Positions 10,857 to 22,949 of a stretch of DNA of 64,000 nt are shown here, one piece after another. Source of the DNA: Warburgia ugandensis (Eukaryota > Streptophyta > Magnoliopsida > Canellales > Canellaceae); the NCBI GenBank assembly GCA_035236585.1, contig CP141130.1, positions 32,127,501 through 32,191,500 of the forward strand, in the 5' to 3' direction. Under the pieces are notes generated by a model, which worked only from the letters and a program-made list of their open reading frames with translations, was not told the DNA's origin and made no database searches. The translations under genes were made by a program, and so were the position numbers. How positions within the stretch are numbered: position 1 is the stretch's first letter; each line of letters opens with the position of its first letter.

Positions 10857-12429
10857 ATACCATATCAAATCATTTGTTTCATAAGTTAGGACTAGCGTAG
10901 TTGTAGGAGTTTTCATGTACATCTTTCTTTTTTGTTTTCCACATTTATAGATCAGTGTATCATCTTTGAAATGCATGTAATATCATTCTAACCCTTCTCT
11001 CCTTACTTAGTTTTTCATTGTCCATACTTTCACTTTCAATTATGATGTGTCCACCATATTTTTAGTTTTTTTTTTTTCTTTCCCTACAAGTTTTTTCAAA
11101 TTTTCAAAAATTTTGATAAAAGTTATGAAATGTTCCTTTACAAGGATGATAATTCAATTTTTTAATATTTAATATATTTTTAAAATTTATCTTATTAATA
11201 GATTTGTATACAAGTAGTTTATTTTTTATTCTTTTTCCAAAGTGTTCCATGAAAAATTGAACTTGAAATAATTATTACACAAAATAGCTATCTTTATATA
11301 GTACAAGTTGAAGAGTAAATATAACTTAGAGATCTTAAAGAAGATTGTGGAGACTATTAACCATGTGAGATTTAAAGCTAATCTTTCTTTGAGAGAGTTA
11401 TATAAAATCAAATGTTTCTTTAGAGTACATAAATTCCTAGTTGATCTCATTATCCTTCATCTTGGTCAACTATTAGGAAATCATATGAGAGACTATATCA
11501 TTTATCTCTTAAATTTATGGTCAATTTAAGTCATAAGAAACCTAAAAAATGATAGAGGCCATCTTTGGTAAACCCAAAGCATTTAGCCTTCCTTTATTAT
11601 TACATCACTAGTTAACCCTTTGAGCCTCTTTGTGAACTAATTCACTATTACCCTATTAAACCTATAAAATATATCCATTACCTAGTGGTTTTGGAAATAT
11701 ATAGAGATGGTTGAAGAATATCTTGAAGAAAAGTATAAACAATACGGTTCAAGAGATAAACATAAAGGCTGAAAAGAGAGAAAAGAAGAAGACGAAAAAG
11801 AGGCTATATTCAAAAGTCCAAGAAAAAGAGATAAGAAAATATTCTTTTGATATCTCTGTCTGAAGCACATGTTTCATCCTATTAGAAGTCCTAACTTGAT
11901 CTTAGGAGAAGTTTGGCTTGGATATGATTATGGATGAGTAAGCATTCTAGTGGAGTGTAACACATTCTTAAATAGTTGATATCATCTCTATGAGACGATA
12001 TCAAATTTTTTCTTGGTTATCATTCTTTGGTATGAAATATGTGAGATTTTTTGCTTTGATAAACATTATTCTATTCAAATATTGAAGAGCAATTTTTTAT
12101 CCCTTTTATGAGTAATTTTTTTTCTGAGAGATTTGAAGTCAAAATATACTTTTGGCTAGTAGTTTAGGTTATATTTCACATAGAGACTAATAATTATCTA
12201 TATATCCGTTATATTCACACACTCACATTTTGTGATTTTACATGTCCTGATACAAATGAAAAAAAGAAAAAATTGATACCTTTACCCCTAAAAGAGCAAT
12301 TACATTGTGGATGCACACATGCCAATGGAGAATTTAGAGAATTCATTATGATCATAGAATGTCAAATATGAAGTCAAAGCAATTAGAAACTTTAAATGGA
12401 ACATAAAGCCTTATCCATTCAAAATAGGG
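10857..12429 (+). other. R1 3' internal non-coding region
   Basis: No recognisable gene, including no env-like frame. The stretch shares order and short blocks with R2 (40112-41757) and R3 (61260-62973), for example 'tttcatcctattagaagtc' near 11872 against 'tttcatcctagttaaagac' in the others. It ends in a weak purine run (aaaataggg) just before the proposed 3' LTR. Confidence 0.6.
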
Positions 12430-12727
12430 TGTTCATATCAAGAGTAAGGTAATAGAACTTCCTATGCAAGCATCCATGCATATTACCACCATAGAAAGCT
12501 TGTAAAATAATCCCAAATCATGTATAATGAGATCACATACAATGGGTACTTCTAAAATAAAGCAAGTTAGAAGACCAAGCCCACAAAATACTTTTTTCTT
12601 ACTTTCTCTCACATACTCAAACAAAGGAATATACCACCTAAAGGGAAGCATGAAATGTCCTTGTAAATTTGGTGATTACCACTAAATTATAGGTGGAATG
12701 CATGAAGAAATAAAGAGGATTGGTGGA

Positions 12728-12750
12728 GAAAAAGAAGAAGAAGAAGAAGA

Positions 12751-12828
<78 letters not shown>

Positions 12829-12851
12829 CAGAGAGAGAGAGACAGAGAGAG
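12728..12851. repeat. (GAA)n-(GA)n microsatellite in R1 3' LTR
   Basis: About nine GAA units run into more than thirty GA units, with some CAGA interruptions near the end. The charged open frames on both strands here are only products of the repeat. Confidence 0.95.
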
Positions 12852-13770
12852 AGTTTATGATGCTTGAAAACCATCTTACTTTTCAAGCATTTAAAGGTCA
12901 AGATCTTCCCTTTAGATGTATATCCTAAGCAGCCAAGAAGACACATTCAAGCAAGTATAGACCAATAAGAAGCTAGACTACAATAAAGACCAAATTTAAA
13001 GACTATTGGTGGAGAGCTTTTCATAGGAATACACACCTGTTTTCAAGGAAGATTCATTCCTACTTTCAAGGAAAAACACATCCCACCTATGTGGAATGTA
13101 GTTGGTTAGGATAAAATCAAGGAAAAACCTAGATTGGATAAGAAAATCTTCAAGGAATCTTAGCCATCCACTTTAGGGCAGTCCAATCTACTAGTAGAGA
13201 GTAAAGAAGATCTTTTTGGATAAGATTACTCCAACCAAATCTAAGCCATTTAAGATAGGATAATGGTGAACTAAGGGTAGAGAATAAAGCATTGAAAAGG
13301 TAAAAATCTTGGCTAACTTGTCCTTGTTGAAAAGTCAAATCAAATCCTAAGGTAAAAGAGATCTCCATCCTTCTTTAACACCCAATGGATCATGCTCGTT
13401 ACAAAGTTAGAAATTCCATCACACTCTCATAAAAATCATGCCTGCCTCTGTTGGCCCCTTTCTAATTTCAACCAAATCCCACCCAACTCCTAGATTCTCT
13501 CCTAATTTTCCTCTCTTCCTTCCCATTGATTAATTCTCTTTCCTACCTTACCCAATCTTCTTTCCTATCCAAACTTATCCCCTTCTTTTCCCCACTTTCT
13601 TATTCCAACTCTTAACCAAACTCCATTCCAAGTCAAATATAGCTCTCACATTCAATTCCATGCTTCCCCCTCTCTCTCGATCCCTTCAATAATCCAAATC
13701 ATCTCAAGCATTCTTCCTTGCTTCCATTAAATCCTAGCCATCCATCCTTAGCTCTTCCTCTCCTAAAACT

Positions 13771-13780
13771 CTATAAATAT
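13771..13780 (+). promoter_or_regulatory. R1 3' LTR TATA box
   Basis: ctataaatat lies just upstream of the pyrimidine-rich leader segment, the same layout as in R2 (35088-35100) and R3 (54654-54663). Transcription would begin roughly 30 bp downstream. Confidence 0.55.
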
Positions 13781-15944
13781 GAGGTTACGGAGAAGGAAAA
13801 CCTATCTTTTCAACTTTTCCTAGAGTTCAAGAAACACTTAAGAGAAACAGAGGGAGAAATATCACTGTCACCCAAGCTCCCTTCAAGCATCAATCTTCAA
13901 ATCCTTTGGAGCAAAGGTAAGGGTTCTTAATCGAACCTATTTCCCATTCCATTTTCTTCTTTCTTTTCTTTTATTATTTCTTCTTCCATCTCCTTGCTTG
14001 CCCTTAGTTTCCATGCATCATACTTCTTTATTTTGTATGCATTATTTAGATGCATACATTCAACTTTTATTGCTTTTGTTTTGTCTGCATGAAAGATAAC
14101 CTACACATGTCCTTCATGTTAACCTTTCCATGCATCTATCTTTTATTATTCTTCCTTTTTACATGCTTTAGAATTAGTCACTTGTATGTACCGTTTATTT
14201 CCATACTTAGTTTCCTTATGTTGTCATAGAATTACATGCATCAATCATGCTGAATCTTCATGTTTACAAGCATAACACTTCCATGTATTCAATTAACCTT
14301 GCACCCATCCTCGTCTTAGAATTTCCTTCTTCATCCATTCCTCTCTTTCATGCATAATTGTTTATGTTCTAGCCTAGGAATTACATGCATGCATGTAACA
14401 TGTCCATCTTTCTCTTAGCTTTCATGCATCTGTCCTGTTATTTTGCACTTTTGCTTCCCACGCATAGTTCAATTAGTTCTTTTTATTATAACATATATCT
14501 CATCTAAGCATTGCACACCCAGCCTACACATGCTTCCACCATAGTTGCATACACATCTATTCATGTAACCTTTGCATGCATCTCACACTCTTCCTTCTTC
14601 CATGCATAGCATGCATCAGCCACTTACTTGCACTCATGCATCCTTTCTCCTCTTCCCCATACACACCTTCCACTCTTCTATCTACCAGGCTTAGATTTCT
14701 TACCTATTAGCACCTTAAGTGTCACCCTCAACTCATCCTCCATCTTCACCATTCTACGTACACACACCTTCTATCACTCTCTCTTACTTTCTTCCTTCTC
14801 TTTCACAAGCACGCTTCTCTTTTACTCATCTATTTTTCTTTTCTTGTGGGATTTGGATTAGAGGAGAAGGAAAGAGGCCTTGTACGATTCTATGGCAGTA
14901 AGGTGTCTTTCCTATACTACATTAGAGTGTTGAGAGAATAACAAATCTTTGCATAAAGCCACTAGCCAAGTGCTACATGTTGAAGAGTAGGACCACTTCC
15001 ATGAATTAGTACCTATCTCTTACTTTATCTCCTAAGCCTAAAATTTGGTAACTCTTAATCCAAGGACCATTGTCACCATGTTATTTTTCTTTTATTCTAG
15101 TTCTTTCTTAGGTATGAAGACTCCTCTATGGCCACCCCAAAATTAAGGATGAGTGACTTCTAATCCCCTCCTTGCCTCTCTCCTTAAGAGCCACCCTCTT
15201 TTCTAAGAGTTTCTAGTAAGGAGATGAAACAAATTGTATTACACTTCCATTCCATACCCTCTTTTACTTCTTTTAGTGGGTGGTGATGTTTAAGGAAAGG
15301 TGTTAGGAGCCTCTTCACTTAGCTGCCTTAGCACTTCGTTCCTAAGGATTTTTTAATAAGATTTAACTTTATGGGATTGTGGCCTACTAGGATAATGAGA
15401 AGTGAACAACTTAGTGGTAAGTTAGTGTGTTATGGCTTGGAGAGAAGTCTACAAGTTCATGTTGAGTGACACAACAATGTAACCTTATAGTGGAATTCAA
15501 GCCCGAGAAGTAGATGTTTTATTTCCTTTCTTTACTTGATTTCTTTATTGCTTATATATCAAATCCTTGTAAATTTTCCATTAATGAAATAGTTTCTTTT
15601 CATTATTAGTCAATTTACTTTAATTTTTAAATAATTCTTTGTTTTCATAGTTAATTTATTCTAGCTTTAGTTTCTTGTTAATTTAATTTATTTACATGTT
15701 TTTCTTCTTGTTTATGTCTTATATTCTTACTTTCCTTTCATTGTTAATTGCTTTAATTAAATTGTTTACTTTTCTTTCCCTTAAAGTTTCTTCCATTTCC
15801 TTTGCTAGACTAGGTTAAAGTAACATAACCTAAGGATTAATTAACTCCATTAATCATAAATTCCTAGTGGGATCAACCCTTATTTGCCTATTCTATACTT
15901 CAATAGAGTCATGCACCTGTGGTAATTATTAAGACATATCAACA

Positions 15945-16899
15945 ATCTAGAAGGGTAGATGTCTAGGAATCTGTACCACTTATAGTAATCCTAATATCAA
16001 TCGAAAGGATTTCATGATAATGTCTATCATGATTATGTGAGTATTATTAAATGAAGGCCTTTGTTAGAGTCATCCATGATGTGATCATTTCTTGGTTCAA
16101 ATTACTAAAAAGTCACAACTCCTAAGAGGCTCTTTCTAAAATATTTGATCCCATAACATTCATCATTTGCTATGCTTTTTTCGAAAAATATGCATAATAA
16201 GCTTTAGGATGCTTTTTTGTGGGACCAATACCATCATACTTTGTAAAGTCCAAAATCTTGTACTTTGGGGTAAGCTTTAATTTAAGAAAAATGCATAAAT
16301 TAGTGGATTCATGTTGTCCTCTTGTTAGTTCTTTAGTGATTCCTACACTTCTTAATTTCCTCTAAAACCTTTTACCACTTGGAAGGACTAGAAGCTAGAA
16401 TTTGTCCCCGGTCAAATGACATACCCCCTCCCTAAAACTAGATCATTTGGATTGGCCTTTCAAATTGGTCAAAATAGTATGGCTAGAGAGGTGGAGCTGT
16501 GAGACATTGCTACCCTTGTGAGTTGGGTTATAGTGGTGGTGATTGGGCAATGGTTTACATTGTTGGATAAAATCAAGTGTAAACCCTTATATGGTTTGGA
16601 CAACTATGGGAAGTTGACGTCTTGAGTGCTTAAGTGCAACTATGAGAGGGAGACCTCCTTGTGTTCAGAAAGTGGGATAGGTTGAAAAAATGGGTATTGC
16701 ACTTGATTTCCATCCAATAGTGGAAACTAGGATGACTTAGGTATTCCTAGCATAATGCTGAGGTGTGATATGTGAGTGGAATGCTTGTTGGGGGGTTGGA
16801 TTAGCTTGGAGCACTTTGTAGGAGTGAGAAAGTGTGTAGATTCATTGGAAAGTAATGAGGATTGACTTGTTATAGCTATGTTTCTTGCATTAGAGATTT
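15945..16899. other. Unassigned decayed sequence between R1 and the family A fragment
   Basis: No open frame, no TE domain and no LTR end was recognised. It is moderately AT-rich and is probably an older repeat into which R1 inserted. Nothing supports a gene. Confidence 0.4.
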
Positions 16900-17961
16900 T
16901 GTGACGACCCGGGTTTTCTCATGCATTTTTAAATACAATATCTAATTTCCTAAGGCGGGATGAATCCCTATTTGAAAACCATTTTATAAAAACCATGCAA
17001 TGCAGCGAAAAATCTTTGGTTTCACACTCATTTTGAAAACCCCGAGTGTCCTTTGCCTTCACCACAACCAAAGCAGTTTTTGAAAAGCTTTAGAAATCAT
17101 AAGTGTTTTTCCCCAAATCTGTCTACCACAAAGACACAAATTTAACTGTAATTAAATACAAATACATGTCCAAAGGGTTGAGAATTTACTTACATGTATA
17201 ATTGTTTCCTTTTTGATTCACTTGCTCATAGCACTAATATAGATGTCCTCTACTCGTGGATGGAATTATCCTAAAAAATGTTAAGGATAGGGTGAGTATA
17301 TACTATACTCAGTAGGAGTCTATCACCACTAGTTTTATAATGCATGCGATGTTTTAAAATCATATGCTCTTTCCAAAACATGTGCATGTCTGAATACTCA
17401 AGTTCAATATCGATATAAAAATCAGTTGTCAAACTGAAATACTAACGATTTAAAGGATCACATAATCCAAAATCAAAAGTATCATATACATATATATCAT
17501 AACATTATGATATGCATAAGATGCTTCATTGAATCCAACTCATGGATTTCTAGTATGGTATGGTCGACCAACCTCATATCATGCCACATGCAATGCAAAT
17601 AAGTCCATAAACCATAGGGTCCAACTATGCCCACGACCTCCTTGTCGTGTGGTCCCTGGGTACCTGAGGACACTCAGTCATAGCCTCCACGGGGCCTATG
17701 ACACGTCGACCCAGTGCCGTGACACCAGTGGTAGCCCCGTGTATCACATGCAGTCGACGTAGGGACGTTGCCTCTTTTTGGGCATGGTACCCATCCACCT
17801 AATAGTGGTAGAGGCTGGGTGGCCAACCCAGACCCCTCAGCATAGCACCCCCGGGCTTACTAGCCCAAATCACATAAGATCAAATAAGCCAAAAACCTCT
17901 TTTCAAAGCCTGTCCACTTTGGGTCCCTCACAACTGCCTGGCCCTCGGCACTCCAGCGTTT
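16900..17961 (-). mobile_element. Family A LTR, truncated copy (3' part of the LTR)
   Basis: Starts TGTGACGACCCGGG, like copy 1 at 2476, and follows it through the gaatactc-rich and CCACGACCTC blocks to 'ctcggcactccagcg' (equivalent to about 3580). There it stops abruptly and unrelated sequence begins. In minus orientation this is the last ~1060 bp of the LTR. No primer site adjoins its 3' end at 16899, so it was a solo LTR or was truncated on both sides. Confidence 0.88.
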
Positions 17962-18455
17962 TATGCTCTCATGTTCCATGTGCACTTTCCATGAATGTTC
18001 TAATGTTCTAATGCCTTTGAATATTATGTTTCATGCGTGAAATTGCTTGCACACACCTTCAATTACCATACACCCATTTAAGATTTATGTGCATTCTTTT
18101 GAATTTAATTCCTTTAGCTTGCATGCTTTGATTCATTAGTTTAGTTCATGTTTAGGTTCCTTTATTTGATTTTTAAGTTGGTTGCCTTTTTAGATTATCT
18201 AGTCTCTAATTTTTGTTTTAGAAAGTTTCTAAGTTTAGAAGGTTTTATTTTTAGAAAGTTTCCTTAGTTTATGTTTCCAATTCTATGCATGTTTCTATTT
18301 CCATGTTCTTTTAATTCCTAGAATACATCAAATATAATCTTTCTTTGACTAGGTTAAACAATTTAAACAAGATCCAATTGAATACAATCCGTGAGATTGA
18401 CCTCACTTCCATACATTTACTACTTTGATTTGTGTGCTTGCGAGTAATATTAAAG
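17962..18455 (+). repeat. Fragment of another LTR (3' end)
   Basis: The end carries the signature of the Athila-like LTR tails here: 'gtgagattgacctcac', a run to 'gtgtgcttgcgag', then stop. The body is T-rich with 'catgc' words as in R1. No primer site follows, so only an LTR tail is preserved. Its family is not determined. Confidence 0.45.
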
Positions 18456-21142
18456 CCACACTAGTATACTGCCTTGCAACTAACTAAGCTCATAAAATTG
18501 ATGGTATTTTTGTCACTTACAAGATGGTATAGTAGGACCTATTCAAGGTTTTCAAGATTATCGATATAAGACAAGAGAAGGCATAGGGAAAAAGAAACTG
18601 TGGAATTATGAAAATGCCAGCATGAAGGACCAAAATACCTCGAGATGTCACATTAGTCAATTTGAGAAAACAAGGAATACAACAAGGAAGGAGGGGGAAA
18701 TGCCTCACAACAAAAAATCTAGAAATGAAATTATCTTGAACTTATTCAAATGAAAAGTGGATCTAACTTTGATGAAAAGGAATAGTAGAGGCTTAAAATG
18801 ATTGAGATAGTTATAGTCCCAATTTATGATAAATAGAACATATTTTTGTTTTTAAAATTTGGACAAATGTTATCATAGTACCTCCAATGTTGGTACCATG
18901 TCTCATGTTAGGACCCCCACATTTCAAAACTATTGCATACATGTACCTTTGCGGACTTTTCATCGATAGGATGGCAATAAGTCAGCTCAAGTAGAATTTT
19001 AACTACCCTAACCTTGACCCTAGTACTTTTATCTTAACCCTTATTAATTTTGGGCTATAATTTTCTAACACTAACATTGTTAGTATCAAGAATTGTTGCT
19101 GCTAACCTTAACTTTAGGGTCAAGATCGGGCCCCCTAAATGACTCTAACACCTTATATTTTTTTAACACTTGAAAATTGTATTAATAAAAGTTATCAACT
19201 TTTTTTTTTTTACCTCTATTTATATACTATGAAAAATTATGCAATATCTCTAGAGACTAATAAAAAACTTTACCACCAAGTCCACTAATCAAGTCTTTAC
19301 CACTGCTAATTGAAAAACCACTACTGTTCTATAAGGGTCATTCTTTTTTATAAGGAGAAGAATAGAAATTCTCAAAAGGAAAAACTCTAAAACATAAATA
19401 TTAAAACCCATATGTTTTAATTGTTAAAAAGCCTTGTGTTTATGGTTTTTGTAAGAGCATTTTAATCAATATGTAAACATATAGAAATTGTTTAGAGCCC
19501 CTAATTTTTGCATCACTGACCCAACCCGAATATGGATTTGGGTCACAATTTTTGAACCTAGCTCGAACTAACCCCAAATTTTCTAATGCTAACCCAACTC
19601 TTACAGGTCAATTAGGGTGAGATCCTACAATTGGTTTAACCCTTTCCTATCCCTATATGTTAAAATCACTTATGATATGGTTTCAAGTGAATTTTTAAAA
19701 GGGTAAAATAGCAAAAAAGCTATAAAAATAATTTATATATCCTCATATTGGACTCAAATTTCAAAGACATGTGATTCACTATTCATTAATAACTGAATCC
19801 AAGAACTATTATCAATCCCATTTAATATCCCCCTCCATAAAAAATTGGCCAATCTAATTATTTATCCATATTTTGGTTTTTGAATCATGGTCTGTGTAAG
19901 ATATGGCCTAGAAAATGAATGATTTGGATCATATCAGATCTTATACATTCAACAACAAAAAATACAAAGGAAAACCCCAAATTTATTAGCCTGTGATAGA
20001 GGTAGTTCATTTTCTTAATGTGCCAAAAATTTGTGATCCAATATGCCAAATCAGAGGAAGCAATGAGGGAATTGATGATGAAATGATAAATTCTTCCGAG
20101 ATCTCTCTTTCTTTAAGGATGGTTTGACAATCATGGAGAGCAAAGTAGTAAGGAAAAGATGATGGCAAAACTAGAGATTTAGGGTTGCAAGGGGCCTATG
20201 GTAGAATTTGGTAATTGGTGTAATGTGGCAAACATCAAAAGAAGAGTTTGGTGCTAGGCTGACGATTATCAGGTAGAGAGAGAGAGAGAGAGAGAAAGAG
20301 TCACACCCATTAGGTAGGCTCCACTTTTGGATTATATGACTCATTCATCTTGTTCACCCTATACTATTTAGGTTAGTGTGAAAATTCAACCCATCAGATG
20401 CTTCAACCCACTAGTTTTTGAAGTTTAAAAATTCAATGATTATAATTGAGAAATAAAAATTGGATGCTACTTATTTAGGCCACTTTAGACTGAGGTTCTC
20501 CAGCTTCAATTCTCAAGGCCTTCAACCTCTCAACTAATCCACCCTTGTTCGTTTTCCTATTCAGAGGTTTGTATCAACTAACATCTCTGTTTAATTCCCA
20601 CGAGTCATTTCTGTCTACCATCCACTTTTCTCTACATGTCACGTTTTTCAAACATGTGCCTTACTCCACTTACTAATAGACACCATATCTTAGGAGTAGT
20701 AAAAGGAAGTAGCCTATCACGCCCTATTAATGCCCCTCTCACACCCTTATTAGTATAGATTGTAGGAAGAAATTCACTAAGAAGTAGGGCCATACAACAT
20801 CATTGGATGATTTGATTCATTCATCATTTTTGGCTACTTGTAAAAATTCATGCTCATCGAATGTTTTCACTTATTAAATTTTTTGTTAAAAAATTTAATC
20901 ATCATGTTTGTAAAATCCAAAATAGGATTGAGTTTTATTTATTTATTTTTTTAAGCCTCTTAGAAATGCACATGAGTGGCATGTGAAGCAAGTGATTTGA
21001 ACGGACCATTGAAAAAGGTTCCGGATAGGTACACTTAAGCAAAAATCTAGTTTGTCATACCTTTGACATGTGGGGTCGTCAAGTAAGAATATTTGCCAAC
21101 ATTGGGTAGTGACACTCTCTAGTGGCACTTATAGTAAACTTC
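18456..21142. other. AT-rich intergenic DNA without a recognised gene
   Basis: Short frames only (longest about 63 codons), none recognisable. Two segments (about 18990-19150 and 19500-19640) are both rich in 'ctaaccc'-type words and may be copies of one degraded repeat. A (GA)13 run lies at 20275-20300. Confidence 0.5.
20275..20300. repeat. (AG)n microsatellite
   Basis: A short perfect AG run in intergenic DNA. Confidence 0.9.
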
Positions 21143-21179
21143 TTAGGGGGTTTTATTTAACAGCATATGTTTGGCATTT

Positions 21180-21345
21180 CTGTTGGTATATCTCTTACGA
21201 TATCTCTGACTATATCTTCTGTGATATCTGAGATATGTGTCTTATGTTTTATGATATCTTGTATGATATTAAGATATGTGACATTTGTTCTATGATTTCT
21301 TCGGTGATATTTTTGGTGATATCTGAAATACCACATGTGAAATAT
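21180..21345. repeat. Left subterminal GATATC-rich zone of the PIF/Harbinger-like element
   Basis: About ten occurrences of 'gatatct' or 'atatct' variants within 165 bp, spaced irregularly and oriented opposite to the right-hand array. Clustered subterminal motifs of this sort are usual transposase-binding regions; the role here is inferred. Confidence 0.7.
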
Positions 21346-22713
21346 TTTATTATTTTTTAATAAAAATTAATGCATCAACCAATCAAGTAGCAATGACCAT
21401 CAACCAATCTGCTCATTTGTATTTCTGGCAGTTCTAGCCTTTAATTGCCAATTTCTAGAGTTCTTCGTCGAGTCAAATTTCTTCCTCCGCAGCGATCAAA
21501 GAACTATTTGCATTTTGCTAGATGTTTGCATTTCTCGACCGACCTTTTTATTAGCATTGATTCTAAATCTTGCACAAATAGTCCTCTACCCCAGATAATC
21601 CTCAACCATTTCCACTTCGATCTGCTCTGAACATTTCATCATTGTTGAGATTCAATGGTTTTTCTTTTGATTACCCCTTGAACAAGTCCTCCACCCCTTG
21701 CTACGAGGAATATGATGAATGGTTTAGGTTTACCATAAAAGTTCCTCATGCATGAGCAAGGTGCATGGTTTGTTCCACGTGTTGGAGCATGGACTCTGCC
21801 GAGACTATAGATGGGCATCCAAAGAAAGTATTTCAAAAAGTGAATGATCTAAGCTGTCTAATTAGGGGCACGCAAATGCTTGAAAAACAACATACATCTA
21901 GTTTTGGAAATAAAATTCGCACTTGGATGAAAAGTTCAATCAATATTAGGTACCTATACCAAACTTGATAACATGCAATTGCACTATCATTGAAATTTTG
22001 GCCTGTAGGGCCACTGTTGATGGGCATCAACACAACATCTCATTAATTGAGCGATCCTAGCCATCTGATTATGAGCTAGATCTCAAGGATACATTCCTTA
22101 GCCAACAAAGAATTGGCTGGTCAGGATGCACTTTCAACAAATAAAAGTCTCAAATCTAGTTACAACTTTGACAGGATCCTATATAGGGGAAGGTAGATCC
22201 ACTAGATGAAAGTCTAATCACCACCTAAGTACTAGGATAATGCAAGTTCTATGCTAGTTATAACATGTATTGCATCAGAAAAATCCAATTACGGTTTAAT
22301 AATTTCTTATTAATTTCGATAAGCCTAGAATCCCAGTGTACCACATCAACCACCATCTGAACCATTCATTTAGTTGGCTACTTTGTGGATTGGTACGACT
22401 TAATAGGCAATAATTTTTTCTTTAAGCTATGCATCACAGTCTCCTAGTGTCGACATGGGTCATCGACTACATGTTTCCAAAGGGCTCTCCCAGCGGCGGT
22501 CTGGCATGTGCTATGCTAGAGAGAATCCCATTCATCGTCAATGGTAGCATGCAGGGATGGAAAGAGAGGGAGACAATGCCTGTTTCTCTCTCTAAAAACA
22601 TCTGTTTAATTTGATTTTTCTCTTTCTAGAAAGGAGCATATTTTACACTAGAAAGAGGATTTGGCATGTCTTCAATATCACCAAACATATCAAAAATGAC
22701 AAAGTTAAATAAA

Positions 22714-22881
22714 CTTAATATCTAATATATGTCAAAGGTATCGCCGTTAAATAAACCTGATATCTCACATATGCCGAAGATGTCGCTGTTAAATAAACCT
22801 GATATCTCACATATACCACAGATATCACAGTTAAATAAACCTGATATATCACATATGCTAAAGATATCATAGCTAAATAAG
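22714..22881. repeat. 42-bp tandem repeat, four units, in the PIF/Harbinger-like element
   Basis: Units start at 22714, 22756, 22798 and 22840, each near 'cctgatatctcacatatgcc' and ending 'gttaaataaa'. The repeated word 'gttaaataaac' also occurs in the terminal inverted repeat, so the array looks grown from the end. A 62-codon minus-strand frame here is just the repeat read in frame (14-residue period). Confidence 0.9.
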
Positions 22882-22949
22882 CTGCATTTCTGAGATATAT
22901 CATGATATCTCAGAAACGCCTAACATATGCTGTTAAATAAACCCCCTTA

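Larger units (their letters stand above)
1..15944 (+). mobile_element. R1: decayed full-length Athila-type Ty3/gypsy retrotransposon (5' end outside window)
   Basis: Positions 1-1932 align with 13851-15944, so the two are the LTRs of one element. Between them lie, in order, a primer binding site, gag, protease, reverse transcriptase, RNase H and integrase remnants, which is the Ty3/gypsy order. The 18-nt primer site resembles the 3' end of plant tRNA-Asp, and the peptide blocks (such as [13 protein letters not shown] in integrase) are typical of the Athila/Tat group. Every coding block carries stops or frameshifts, so the copy is dead. A family A solo LTR at 2476-5184 is nested in its leader. 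The left target duplication lies outside the window; the right flank begins at 15945. Confidence 0.9.
12430..15944 (+). repeat. R1 3' LTR
   Basis: The right end, 'aagacatatcaaca' at 15944, and the alignment of 13851-15944 with 1-1932 are firm. The left end (TG at 12430 after aaaataggg) is my best estimate from the distance to the shared 3' internal blocks in R2 and R3. If correct the LTR is about 3.5 kb. Confidence 0.75.
21146..22946. mobile_element. PIF/Harbinger-like non-autonomous DNA transposon, 1801 bp
   Basis: The left end GGGGGTTTTATTTAACAGCA and the right end, read in reverse as GGGGGTTTATTTAACAGCAT, form inverted repeats that continue for about 35 bp with one indel and two mismatches. 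Both ends are flanked by TTA (21143-21145 and 22947-22949). TTA duplications with G-rich ends fit the PIF/Harbinger superfamily. No transposase frame was recognised inside, so it would be mobilised in trans. Both subterminal zones are crowded with GATATC-like words, inverted relative to each other, and the right one is a clear 42-bp tandem array. Confidence 0.85.

Noticed and set aside
12638..12946. 102- and 76-codon frames of Ser/Leu or Glu/Arg repeats
   Set aside because: Translation of the GAA/GA microsatellite.
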